A stretch of 5,936 nt of DNA from Hydrogenophilales bacterium (GCA_011391655.1 JAABQE010000293.1:1-5936); one strand, 5' to 3'; positions 1 through 5,936 are shown, numbered from the stretch's first letter. Made by a program: numbers and translations. The notes: generated by a model from the sequence alone, not told the origin.

Positions 1-1096
1 CCGCGAGCCGAGTGACGGGCGGCAAGTCTTGCGTGGTTTGGTTTTTTTGGTTGCTTGCGCAACAGGATTCCGGGTGAGCGTCGCTCGACGCTTCGTAGCG
101 CAGGCGGCTATCCGCGCGTGCAGCCTGCGAGAAATAGTCGTTGACCATGGCGAGTTGTTCGCTCACCGAGTCAAGCTGGTTCATGGTGTGGCGAAATGCG
201 CTGCTGCCGATCAGGCCACGGGTGTACCAGGAGATATGCTTGCGCGCCACGCGCACGCCGGTGACGTCGCCATAAAACGCGTACAGGTCGTGGATGTGTT
301 CAAGCAGCACGCTATGGATTTCCGTCACTTCGGGCTGCGGCAGGTGTTCGCCGGTGTTGAGGAAGTGTTCGATCTCGCGAAAAATCCATGGCCGACCTTG
401 CGCGGCGCGGCCGATCATGACCGCGTCGGCGCCGGTGTATTCCAGAACAAATTTTGCCTTTTCTGGCGAGGTGATGTCGCCATTGGCGATGACCGGAATG
501 CGTGCTGCGGCTTTCACCGCACGGATGGTGTCGTATTCGGCGTTGCCGCTATAGCCGCAGGCGCGGGTGCGGCCATGCATCGCCAACGCCTGCACGCCGG
601 CGTTTTCGGCGATCCTGAGAATATTCAGCGCATTGCGGTGTTCGCGATCCCAGCCGGTGCGGATTTTCAGCGTCACCGGCACCTCGGGAACCGCCTTCAC
701 CACGGCGTCAAGAATGCGCCCGACCAGCGCCTCGTCCTGCAGTAGCGCGGAACCCGCCATCACGTTGCACACTTTCTTGGCCGGGCAACCCATGTTGATA
801 TCGATGATCTGCGCGCCGCGATCGACGTTGTGGCGTGCGGCCTCAGCCATCATCGCCGGGTCGGCGCCGGCGATCTGCACGCTGACTGGGTCGACTTCGC
901 CCTCGTGGTTGGCGCGCCGCGCGGTCTTGGCCGAACCATAGAGCAGCGAATTCGAGGTCACCATTTCGGACACCGCCATGCCCGCGCCCAGCTTTTTGCA
1001 AAGCTGACGGAACGGCCGGTCGGTCACCCCGGCCATGGGGGCAACGACCAGACGGTTTTTGAGGAGGTGGGAACCGATACGCATAAGGAAGGGCAT
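1..1096 (-). CDS. dusB: tRNA-dihydrouridine synthase B (DusB), 3' end beyond window
   Basis: FMN-dependent enzyme that reduces specific uridines in the tRNA D-loop to dihydrouridine, using NADPH; cytoplasmic. Reading the minus strand gives a TIM-barrel Dus protein very close to E. coli DusB: RLVVAPMAGVTDRPFR near residues 15-30, SEMVTSN near 43-49, DINMGCPAKKV at 99-109 with the catalytic cysteine at 104, then LKIRTGW, HGRTRACGYSG, IPVIANGDI and GADAVMIGRAAQGRPWIFREI (FMN phosphate-binding region). The helical C-terminal domain follows (RVARKHISWY). The first in-frame ATG is at 1096. The second, at 1084, gives MRIG, which matches the E. coli N-terminus and may be the true start; neither has a good Shine-Dalgarno. 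The family normally ends near residue 320-330 (about base 119), but this frame stays open to base 1 without a stop, adding about 39 polar residues. In many proteobacteria fis follows dusB; that would lie off the left edge. Product identity is near certain; the start and the C-terminus are not. Confidence 0.96.
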   Translation of the reverse strand, partial: MPFLMRIGSHLLKNRLVVAPMAGVTDRPFRQLCKKLGAGMAVSEMVTSNSLLYGSAKTARRANHEGEVDPVSVQIAGADPAMMAEAARHNVDRGAQIIDINMGCPAKKVCNVMAGSALLQDEALVGRILDAVVKAVPEVPVTLKIRTGWDREHRNALNILRIAENAGVQALAMHGRTRACGYSGNAEYDTIRAVKAAARIPVIANGDITSPEKAKFVLEYTGADAVMIGRAAQGRPWIFREIEHFLNTGEHLPQPEVTEIHSVLLEHIHDLYAFYGDVTGVRVARKHISWYTRGLIGSSAFRHTMNQLDSVSEQLAMVNDYFSQAARADSRLRYEASSDAHPESCCASNQKNQTTQDLPPVTRLA

Positions 1097-1123
1097 TTTA
1101 CCCGTGTCGGGAACGCCCACCAA
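1095..1123 (-). promoter_or_regulatory. possible sigma-70 promoter for dusB
   Basis: On the minus strand, TTGGTG (1123-1118) and TAAAAT (1100-1095) are separated by exactly 17 bases. The -10 matches 5 of 6 consensus positions, the -35 only 3 of 6. The -10 overlaps the upstream ATG at 1096, so a transcript from here would begin near 1088 and could only be translated from the ATG at 1084, with almost no leader. That fits the E. coli-like MRIG start and the absence of a Shine-Dalgarno. Hexamer matches like this arise by chance, so this is a candidate only. Confidence 0.3.
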
Positions 1124-1144
1124 GCAGATGAGAATTTACATGAA

Positions 1145-1162
1145 GGCTGTAGCCCGCATGCG
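1145..1162. promoter_or_regulatory. two abutting dyads, possible operator
   Basis: GGCT-GT-AGCC (1145-1154) is followed with no gap by the perfect palindrome CGCATGCG (1155-1162). They lie in the only sizeable intergenic region, between divergent dusB and mscL, and would cover the -35 position of the best mscL -10 box. The two-base loop makes the first dyad a poor RNA hairpin, so a protein-binding site is the likelier reading if it is functional. I recognise no regulator's consensus here. Confidence 0.3.
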
Positions 1163-1173
1163 TGATGTTTTAC

Positions 1174-1179
1174 TATTAT
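1174..1179 (+). promoter_or_regulatory. possible -10 box for mscL
   Basis: TATTAT matches the -10 consensus at 5 of 6 positions and lies in an AT-rich patch (1168-1179) 45 bases before the mscL start. No convincing -35 is seen 16-18 bases upstream; that interval holds the two dyads instead. Transcription would begin near 1186, giving a leader of about 39 bases that opens with the tandem repeat. The overlapping TACTAT (1171-1176) is an alternative. Confidence 0.3.
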
Positions 1180-1186
1180 CTGGGTG

Positions 1187-1206
1187 CTTCAATTCACTTC
1201 AATTCA
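1187..1206 (+). repeat. perfect 10-base tandem repeat in mscL leader
   Basis: CTTCAATTCA occurs twice head to tail (1187-1196 and 1197-1206), just upstream of the mscL Shine-Dalgarno. The unit is AT-rich and almost free of G, unlike its surroundings. The repeat itself is seen directly; any function in translation or as a site of copy-number change is inference. Confidence 0.85.
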
Positions 1207-1212
1207 ACTTTC

Positions 1213-1218
1213 AGGGAG
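1213..1218 (+). promoter_or_regulatory. ribosome-binding site of mscL
   Basis: AGGGAG lies six bases before the ATG at 1225. It fixes that start over an in-frame ATG 63 bases further upstream (1162), whose extra residues ([10 protein letters not shown]...) match nothing in the family, and over the internal ATG at 1234. Confidence 0.85.
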
Positions 1219-1224
1219 AAAAAC

Positions 1225-1647
1225 ATGGGATTCATGTCTGAGTTCAAGGAATTTGCGGTCAAGGGCAATGCCATGGATCTGGCGGTCGGCGTCATCATCG
1301 GCGCGGCTTTCGGCAAGATTGTCGACTCGATCGTCAACGATCTCATCATGCCGCTGGCCAGCACCCTGTTCGGCGGCCTCGATTTCACCAATATGTTTAT
1401 TGCGCTTGGCAGTGTGCCGGACGGCGTTGCCATGACCTTGGCAGAAGTGAAAAAAACCGGCGTGCCGGTGTTCGCCTACGGAAATTTCCTCACCATCCTG
1501 CTCAACTTCATCATCCTGGCGTTCATTGTGTTCGTTATGGTGCGCCAGTTGAACCGGCTGAAGAAAGCGGAAGCGCCCGCTGCGCCCGCCGCTACGCCGG
1601 AGGATGTGGTGCTGCTGCGCGAGATTCGCGACAGCCTGCGCAAGTAA
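1225..1647 (+). CDS. mscL: large-conductance mechanosensitive channel MscL
   Basis: Inner-membrane homopentameric channel that opens under high membrane tension and releases solutes during hypo-osmotic shock. The product has 140 residues (E. coli: 136). The N-terminal amphipathic helix ([11 protein letters not shown]) leads into the signature [16 protein letters not shown] at 18-33, with the pore-constriction residues Leu19, Gly22 and Val23 at the same numbers as in E. coli. TM1 spans about 16-43; the periplasmic loop, about 44-84, is a little longer than in E. coli and contains [10 protein letters not shown]2 is about 86-106 ([20 protein letters not shown]), followed by the basic RQLNRLKK. 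An Ala/Pro linker (115-125) joins the C-terminal helix [15 protein letters not shown], which forms the cytoplasmic bundle. A single-gene unit is likely: it is divergent from dusB and convergent with prsT, with 11 bases between the two stop codons. No strong terminator is visible; a 4-bp stem (1650-1653 with 1661-1664) followed by TTT is too weak to call. Confidence 0.98.
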   Translation: MGFMSEFKEFAVKGNAMDLAVGVIIGAAFGKIVDSIVNDLIMPLASTLFGGLDFTNMFIALGSVPDGVAMTLAEVKKTGVPVFAYGNFLTILLNFIILAFIVFVMVRQLNRLKKAEAPAAPAATPEDVVLLREIRDSLRK

Positions 1648-1658
1648 GCCGCTCGGGA

Positions 1659-4442
1659 TTAGCGCGGTTTGGCCTGCAGTTGTTTGAGCAGGGCGCGCGC
1701 GTCTGCTTCCTGGGGAAAAGCCAGACCGTTCGCCAGCAGGCGTTCAAGTTCACCCCGCGCACGCACGGTGTCGCCTGACTGCGCATACGCTGCAGCCAGG
1801 TGATACTGGATTTCTGCGGCATCGGGGGATTGGGTCAGCGCCTGTTGTAGTAATTTGATGCCGCGTGCGGTTTGCTTTTGTTGAACCAGAATCCAGCCCA
1901 GCGTATCCATTACGGCAGGATTATCCGGCGCCAGTTTGAGCGCTTGTTCGGCGAACGTCGCGGCACGCTTGTCCCCCGTTTCAAAGAGTGTCCAGGCAAG
2001 ATTATTCAGGATCAGCAAGGTGTTCGGATTGCTGCTGTTGAGGATCAAATACTGTTCGCTTGCGGCGGCGAACTGTTTGCGTTTGATCAGGCTTTCAGCC
2101 AACACGGCGCGGCTGCTGGCATCTTGCGGATGGTTAGCCAACCAGGTGGCCAGTCGATTTTCACCTTCTTCCGTGCGTTGCATGGCGTTCAGCACTTTCA
2201 ACTGGCGGGTGAGCAGGGTGCCTGAGGGCGTCAGCGTGTGGGCGCGCTCGAATGCCGTGAGCGCAGCGGAATAATCCTTGCCTGCATAAGCGGCATCGCC
2301 CTCAATAATGTAGCCGGCCGGATGCTTGGGCTTTTGCTGTTGCACGAGCTTGGCCAGCCTGAGTGCGTCATCCAGGTGTGCGCTTTGAATCTCGATGCTG
2401 GCCAGCATGACCTGGGCTTCCAGCAAATCAGGCTGGATACGCAGGACGGTTTGCAGCGTTTTGCGTGCGCTGGTCAGGTCCTTGGCCACGATTTGCGCGG
2501 TCGCCAGCTTGAGCAGCGGAGCAACCTGGCCGGGTTGGCGTTCGACCAGTTTGCGGTAGCTGCCCAGTGCGTTGGCGGTGTCTCCAAGCGCCAGTTGGGT
2601 GCTGCCGAGTAAATCGAGCGCGACGGCGCTATCCGGCTGGGCATTCACGGCTTCGCGGGCGATAGCGAGGGCCTGGTTTTTATCCCCCTTGGCGAACAGG
2701 TGGCGCGCCAGTGCGATGCGCGGTTGCAGCGCCTGCGGATGAATGGTCGCCGCCTTTTCCAGCCATGCGACATAGGCTTTGTCATCCTTGTCGCGTTGTG
2801 CCAGGTCGGCCAGCGCGAGCATGGCGTTGAGGTGTTTGGGGTCGACTTTGAGAATGCCTTCGAAACGCTGGCGCGCAGCGGCGGGCTGTTTGTCCTGCAG
2901 GTCGAGCTGCGCCAGATTGGCAGCAGCTGGGAAAAACGCGGGATCGAGCTTGAGCGCCTGGCTGAAGCTGTCGCGGGCGCGGGCGCGGTCCTGTTTGCCG
3001 AGATAGGCGGCTCCCCGGTAATTCCAGGTCAGCGGAGTGGCGGCCTGCTTCTTTTCCAGTGCGCTGATGCTGGCCAGCGCGGCATCAAACTGTTTGCGCT
3101 CAAGCTGGTTGAGAATGATGGCGGTGTCTGCGCGAATGCCGCCGCCTTTCATGCCGGCTGCGCTTTGCAGGTCAGCCATTGCGCGGCTGTCGCCTTGCGC
3201 CAGTCGGGAAATGCCGAGTTCAGTGCGAATGGCCGCGCTGTCGGGGCTGAGTGTGGCGGCCTGCTCGAAATAACCCGACGCCTTGGGATAGTCTTTTTGG
3301 GCCAGCGCGATTTCACCAGCAACAATGAGGACACCGATATCGGGTTGCGCCGCCTTGAGCGCCGGAGCGAGGGTGCGCGCCGCGTCATCTGCCCGGCCGA
3401 GGCGGAGTTGTGACGCGGCCAGCAGGCGCAGGGCATACACATTGTCCGGTGTGACCTTGATCACCTTGTTGAGATGCGTTTCGACCGTTTGCATGTTGCC
3501 GAGCGAGAACTCGATTGCGCCAGCAAGCAGCAGGGCAGGAACAAAGTCAGGCGCTTTTTTCAGAACCGCCGCCAGGCGGTCGCGCGCGCGTTCGGTTTTC
3601 TTTTCCTGAAAATCAATCAGCGCTTCGAGGTAACGCGCCTGCAGGCTGCCGGGGGTGACTTTCAGGGCGGCATCGACTTCCTTGCGGGCGTTGACCAGCT
3701 GATTCTGGTTGATGGCGATGCTTGCAAGCGCGAGCCGGGTGTTGCTGTGTTGCGGATTCAGCCGGATGACTTCACGGTAGACCGCAGTCGCCTCGGTCTC
3801 TTTGCCGCTGGCGCGCAACAGATCGCCTTTCATGATCAGGGCGTCCAGGTGTGTGGGGTCGATGCGCAGCGCGAGTTCGATCTCCTGCGACGCCAGGACG
3901 GGATCGCGATCTGCCAGGGCCAGCTGGGCCAGTGCCAGATGGACCCAGGCATTGTCGGGCGCGATCTGACGCGCGTGCTGGAGTGTTTTGCGGGCGTCGT
4001 CTGTGCGCCGCAGGCCGAGTTCGGCGGTGGCGCGCAGTGCCAGCAACGTTGCGGCATCGGCGCTGGAGTCGGTTGGCGCGGGGAGTTCGTTGAGCACGCG
4101 CTGATATTCCTGTTGCATCAGCAATGTGCGCGCAATCATCGGGTTGACCGTACCGGCGGCGATGCCGGCTTCACGGGCGCGGCGAAACTCTTTTTCTGCA
4201 CTGGCCAGATCCATCCGGGTGAGATACAACTTGCCCAGTTCAAAGCGCGCCTCGGCGTTGGTTTCGTCCTGGTCGATGGCGTTTTTAAGCTGGATCGTCG
4301 CGGTTTTAAACTCCCCTGCCGCGATACTGGCTTTGGCTTCTTTTAGCAGGGTGGCGCTGTCTTTCTCGCCGCAGGCCGTCAAAAGGCTGCTGCCCAGGAT
4401 CAAGGCCAGCAGAAGGCGTGAGGCGGTGCTAAACGGGGGCAT
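1659..4442 (-). CDS. prsT: PEP-CTERM/XrtA system TPR-repeat lipoprotein PrsT
   Basis: A 927-residue protein consisting of a lipoprotein signal and an almost unbroken array of tetratricopeptide repeats. The signal is MPPFSTASR, a hydrophobic stretch (LLLALILGSSL) and the lipobox LTAC with Cys24. Gly rather than Asp follows the cysteine, so outer-membrane sorting is expected. From about residue 28 to the end, 34-residue helix-turn-helix units repeat, with typical TPR elements such as A.FELGKLYL, P.N..A.LAL.DLA and a late NNLAWTLFETGDKRAA...ALKLAPDNPAVMDTLGWIL. There are at least twenty units, too degenerate to number exactly by eye. Length, lipobox and position directly after prsK-prsR match the PrsT family, which accompanies exosortase A systems. 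Its molecular role is not established; a scaffold for export or assembly of exopolysaccharide or PEP-CTERM proteins is inference. The start is ATG 4442, with GGAG five bases upstream; an in-frame GTG at 4460 would add six residues without a visible ribosome-binding site. It lies 40 bases after prsR with no terminator between, so co-transcription is likely. Confidence 0.9.
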   Translation of the reverse strand: MPPFSTASRLLLALILGSSLLTACGEKDSATLLKEAKASIAAGEFKTATIQLKNAIDQDETNAEARFELGKLYLTRMDLASAEKEFRRAREAGIAAGTVNPMIARTLLMQQEYQRVLNELPAPTDSSADAATLLALRATAELGLRRTDDARKTLQHARQIAPDNAWVHLALAQLALADRDPVLASQEIELALRIDPTHLDALIMKGDLLRASGKETEATAVYREVIRLNPQHSNTRLALASIAINQNQLVNARKEVDAALKVTPGSLQARYLEALIDFQEKKTERARDRLAAVLKKAPDFVPALLLAGAIEFSLGNMQTVETHLNKVIKVTPDNVYALRLLAASQLRLGRADDAARTLAPALKAAQPDIGVLIVAGEIALAQKDYPKASGYFEQAATLSPDSAAIRTELGISRLAQGDSRAMADLQSAAGMKGGGIRADTAIILNQLERKQFDAALASISALEKKQAATPLTWNYRGAAYLGKQDRARARDSFSQALKLDPAFFPAAANLAQLDLQDKQPAAARQRFEGILKVDPKHLNAMLALADLAQRDKDDKAYVAWLEKAATIHPQALQPRIALARHLFAKGDKNQALAIAREAVNAQPDSAVALDLLGSTQLALGDTANALGSYRKLVERQPGQVAPLLKLATAQIVAKDLTSARKTLQTVLRIQPDLLEAQVMLASIEIQSAHLDDALRLAKLVQQQKPKHPAGYIIEGDAAYAGKDYSAALTAFERAHTLTPSGTLLTRQLKVLNAMQRTEEGENRLATWLANHPQDASSRAVLAESLIKRKQFAAASEQYLILNSSNPNTLLILNNLAWTLFETGDKRAATFAEQALKLAPDNPAVMDTLGWILVQQKQTARGIKLLQQALTQSPDAAEIQYHLAAAYAQSGDTVRARGELERLLANGLAFPQEADARALLKQLQAKPR

Positions 4443-4474
4443 GGGGGCTCCGGGGGACACGGGCGGATGAGGGG
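4435..4474 (+). other. G-quadruplex-type motif over prsT start
   Basis: The plus strand, which is the template strand for prsT, carries five G-tracts: 4435-4439, 4443-4447, 4452-4456, 4461-4463 and 4471-4474. The loops are 3, 4, 4 and 7 bases. This fits the usual G3+N1-7 pattern with one tract to spare. The first loop is the complement of the ATG start codon and the second is the complement of the GGAG ribosome-binding site. The motif is seen directly; folding in the cell and any effect on prsT are inference. Confidence 0.6.
4448..4451 (-). promoter_or_regulatory. ribosome-binding site of prsT
   Basis: GGAG on the minus strand lies five bases before the ATG at 4442. It is set between runs of five C, with a further C run straight after the ATG. 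It decides for the 4442 start over the GTG at 4460. Confidence 0.7.
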
Positions 4475-4482
4475 CGGCGAAT

Positions 4483-5835
4483 TTATTTCAGGCCAATTTT
4501 TGCCATCAGGTCATACAGGGTGGGGCGTGTGATGCCCAGTAGTTCGGCAGCCTGAGCGACACTGCCGTCGGTCTGGGCGAGCGCGCGGGTGATGGCCTGT
4601 CGCTCGGCTTGCTCGCGAGCCTGGCGTAGATTGAGCGGTTGCGGATCCGCATGGCCAGGTTCGAGGCCGAGGTCGCTGGCGGTGATCTGGGTGCCGTCGG
4701 CCATGATGGTGGCGCGCTTGACCAGATTTTCCAGTTCACGCACGTTGCCCGGCCAGCCATGCGCTTCGAGCGCATTCAGCGCATCGGTGCTGAAGCCGCG
4801 AATGTTGCGACCCATTTCGTGCACGTTGCGTTCGAGAAAAGCCTGCGCCAGCAAGACAGCATCGCCGGGGCGCTCACGCAGCGGCGGGATTTTGACGGTG
4901 ATTTCGGATAGCCGGTAATACAAGTCTTCGCGGAAGCTGCCTTCCTTGATCATGCCGGTGAGGTCGCGGTGGGTGGCGCAAATGACGCGAACGTCGACCG
5001 GGATTTCACCGCGCCCGCCGAGTCGTTCAATCACCCGTTCCTGCAGAAAGCGCAAAAACTTGGCTTGCAGTGGTAGCGGCAAGTCGCCGATTTCATCGAG
5101 GAAGAGGGTGCCTTCGTTGGCGTATTCGATGCGGCCGGCGGTTTGTTTGGCAGCGCCGGTGAACGCGCCTTTTTCATAGCCGAACAGTTCGGATTCGAGC
5201 AGGGTGTCGGGAATCGCCGCGCAGTTGATCGCCACAAAGCGTTTGCCTGCGCGTGGTGAGAGGTCGTGCACGCCGTGTGCCAACACTTCTTTGCCGGTGC
5301 CGGATTCACCCAGCAGCAGCACCGTGACATTGGCGGGGGCAACTTTTTCCACGGTGCGGCAGATCTTGAGCATCGATTCACTGCTGGTGATCAGGCCACG
5401 CAGCGCCGATCCACTCTGCTTGGAGAGCAACATGCGGTTTTCGTTTTCAAGTGCATGCAGGTGCAGCGCGCGGGCGATCATCAGCGCCAGAATGTCGGGG
5501 TCAAACGGCTTCTGGAAAAAGTCGTAAGCGCCCAGGCGAATCGCTTGAACCGCATTGCTGCGATCGAGATTGCCGGTGACGACAATGACCTTGGTGGCAG
5601 GGGCGAGCGCCAGGATTTGTTGCAGGGTGGCGAGGCCCTCGGTCGCGCCATCGACATCGGGGGGCAACCCCAGATCGAGCAGCACCACGGCAGGCTCATG
5701 CCGGCGCAGCTGGGTGATGGCGCTGTCGCGGTCGTCGGCGACCACCAGTTCATAGTCGCTCAAACTCCATTTGAGCTGCTTTTGCAGTCCGGGATCGTCT
5801 TCCACCAACAGTATTTTTTGTTTGGCGTCGCTCAT
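4483..5835 (-). CDS. prsR: PEP-CTERM-box response regulator PrsR (sigma-54 activator)
   Basis: NtrC-type response regulator of 450 residues. Receiver domain, about 7-120: acidic pair Asp13-Asp14, phospho-acceptor Asp54 in VVLLDLGLP, Thr87 and Lys109 (FFQKP). Sigma-54 AAA+ domain, about 145-385: Walker A GESGTGKE at 176-183, the sigma-54-contacting loop GAFTGA at 223-228, Walker B TLFLDEI at 243-249, then FREDLYYRL and WPGNVRELENLV. A Fis-type helix-turn-helix closes the protein (about 410-450; VAQAAELLGITRPTLYDLMAKIGL). All residues needed for phosphorylation, ATP hydrolysis and contact with RpoN-polymerase are present. Phosphorylated by PrsK, members of this family activate sigma-54 promoters of PEP-CTERM protein and exopolysaccharide genes, a role tied to floc or biofilm matrix formation in some betaproteobacteria. 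The PrsR assignment, rather than a generic NtrC-type regulator, rests on the opening MSDAKQKILLVEDDPGLQKQ, on length and on the neighbouring prsT. The ATG overlaps the prsK stop (ATGA), indicating translational coupling. No clear -24/-12 element was found next to the genes here, so its targets are probably elsewhere. Confidence 0.93.
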   Translation of the reverse strand: MSDAKQKILLVEDDPGLQKQLKWSLSDYELVVADDRDSAITQLRRHEPAVVLLDLGLPPDVDGATEGLATLQQILALAPATKVIVVTGNLDRSNAVQAIRLGAYDFFQKPFDPDILALMIARALHLHALENENRMLLSKQSGSALRGLITSSESMLKICRTVEKVAPANVTVLLLGESGTGKEVLAHGVHDLSPRAGKRFVAINCAAIPDTLLESELFGYEKGAFTGAAKQTAGRIEYANEGTLFLDEIGDLPLPLQAKFLRFLQERVIERLGGRGEIPVDVRVICATHRDLTGMIKEGSFREDLYYRLSEITVKIPPLRERPGDAVLLAQAFLERNVHEMGRNIRGFSTDALNALEAHGWPGNVRELENLVKRATIMADGTQITASDLGLEPGHADPQPLNLRQAREQAERQAITRALAQTDGSVAQAAELLGITRPTLYDLMAKIGLK

Positions 5836-5936
5836 GCGGCGTCTCCTCCTGAGTGATTGTCCAGCGGCAGGTTCAGTCTAAAGCGGGTGCCACGCCCCGG
5901 GGTGCTGCTGACTTCGATATTGCCGTCGAGTGCGCG
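5832..5936 (-). CDS. prsK: histidine kinase, C-terminal end (PrsK)
   Basis: Only the last 34 codons and the stop are in the window; the rest lies beyond the right edge. The visible part, ALDGNIEVSSTPGRGTRFRLNLPL, is the end of a HATPase_c domain: the last ATP-lid glycine motif (G-R-G-T) followed by the final beta strand. This is typical of sensor histidine kinases. A short hydrophilic tail (DNHSGGDAA) ends in TGA at 5834-5832, overlapping the prsR ATG by four bases. In the known family arrangement PrsK is a membrane sensor kinase encoded directly before PrsR. The PrsK name therefore rests on context; the fragment alone says only histidine kinase. Confidence 0.82.
   Translation of the reverse strand, partial: RALDGNIEVSSTPGRGTRFRLNLPLDNHSGGDAA
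5845..5850 (-). promoter_or_regulatory. ribosome-binding site of prsR
   Basis: AGGAGG on the minus strand (with a second GAG just downstream) lies nine bases before the ATG at 5835. It sits inside the last codons of prsK, encoding part of its Ser-Gly-Gly-Asp. This strong site supports the 5835 start and coupled translation from prsK. Confidence 0.85.

Noticed and set aside
29..745. Plus-strand open frame of about 238 codons
   Set aside because: It is the antisense shadow of dusB, whose minus-strand product carries all the Dus motifs. The smaller plus-strand frames at 294-554, 567-941 and 830-1165 are rejected for the same reason.
1162..1224. N-terminal extension of MscL from the ATG at 1162
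   Set aside because: The 21 extra residues do not fit MscL, and the ATG at 1225 has a strong Shine-Dalgarno at the right distance and aligns with the E. coli start.
1648..1670. Intrinsic terminator after mscL
   Set aside because: The stem is only four base pairs, with a seven-base loop and three T downstream; this is too weak to call.
3474..4346. Long plus-strand open frame (about 290 codons) opposite prsT
   Set aside because: It is antisense to a clear TPR coding sequence and resembles no family. It has no ribosome-binding site I can defend, and long antisense frames are expected in GC-biased genes. The same holds for the open frame at 2700-3413.
1659..4357. Internal DNA repeats in prsT
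   Set aside because: The periodicity is that of degenerate protein-level TPR units. I saw no long near-identical DNA repeats, so they are not listed as separate repeat features.
4443..4482. Sigma-54 (-24/-12) promoter or terminator between prsR and prsT
   Set aside because: TTGGCC at the end of prsR looked like a -24 element, but no GC dinucleotide lies at the required distance. There is no hairpin followed by a T run on the minus strand.
5266..5856. Plus-strand open frame of about 196 codons
   Set aside because: It lies opposite the receiver and Walker A region of prsR, and its residues match no family.

Overview
The window looks like the chromosome of a Gram-negative proteobacterium, most likely a betaproteobacterium. 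This rests on GC-rich coding sequence, a DusB close to proteobacterial homologues, an MscL co-linear with the E. coli protein, and a PrsK-PrsR-PrsT set, which belongs to the PEP-CTERM/exosortase (XrtA) systems of environmental Gram-negative bacteria. Coding density is very high: five protein genes, two of them cut by the window edges, and only one intergenic region of any size (128 bases). I see no rRNA, tRNA, CRISPR array, insertion sequence or other mobile element.

Layout from left to right. Bases 1-1096 (minus) hold dusB, a tRNA-dihydrouridine synthase that is still open at the left edge. Bases 1097-1224 are a divergent intergenic region with two abutting dyads, a possible promoter for each side and a perfect 10-base tandem repeat in the mscL leader. 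Bases 1225-1647 (plus) hold mscL, the large-conductance mechanosensitive channel. It converges, with an 11-base gap, on a minus-strand run of three genes read from right to left: the last 34 codons of a histidine kinase (prsK), the sigma-54-dependent response regulator prsR (its ATG overlaps the prsK stop), and the long TPR lipoprotein prsT.

The prs genes form one functional unit. By family knowledge, the PrsK kinase phosphorylates PrsR, which activates sigma-54 promoters of PEP-CTERM protein and exopolysaccharide genes. PrsT is a TPR-rich envelope lipoprotein that accompanies the system. The exosortase, its PEP-CTERM substrates and the exopolysaccharide genes are not in the window; if present nearby, they would most likely lie beyond the right edge, upstream of prsK. 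dusB and mscL look like housekeeping neighbours with no evident link to the prs unit.

This is a known system rather than a new one. The points most worth a second look are a G-quadruplex-type motif laid exactly over the prsT ribosome-binding site and start codon, the DusB reading frame that runs about 39 codons past the usual end of the family, and the patterned dusB-mscL intergenic region.
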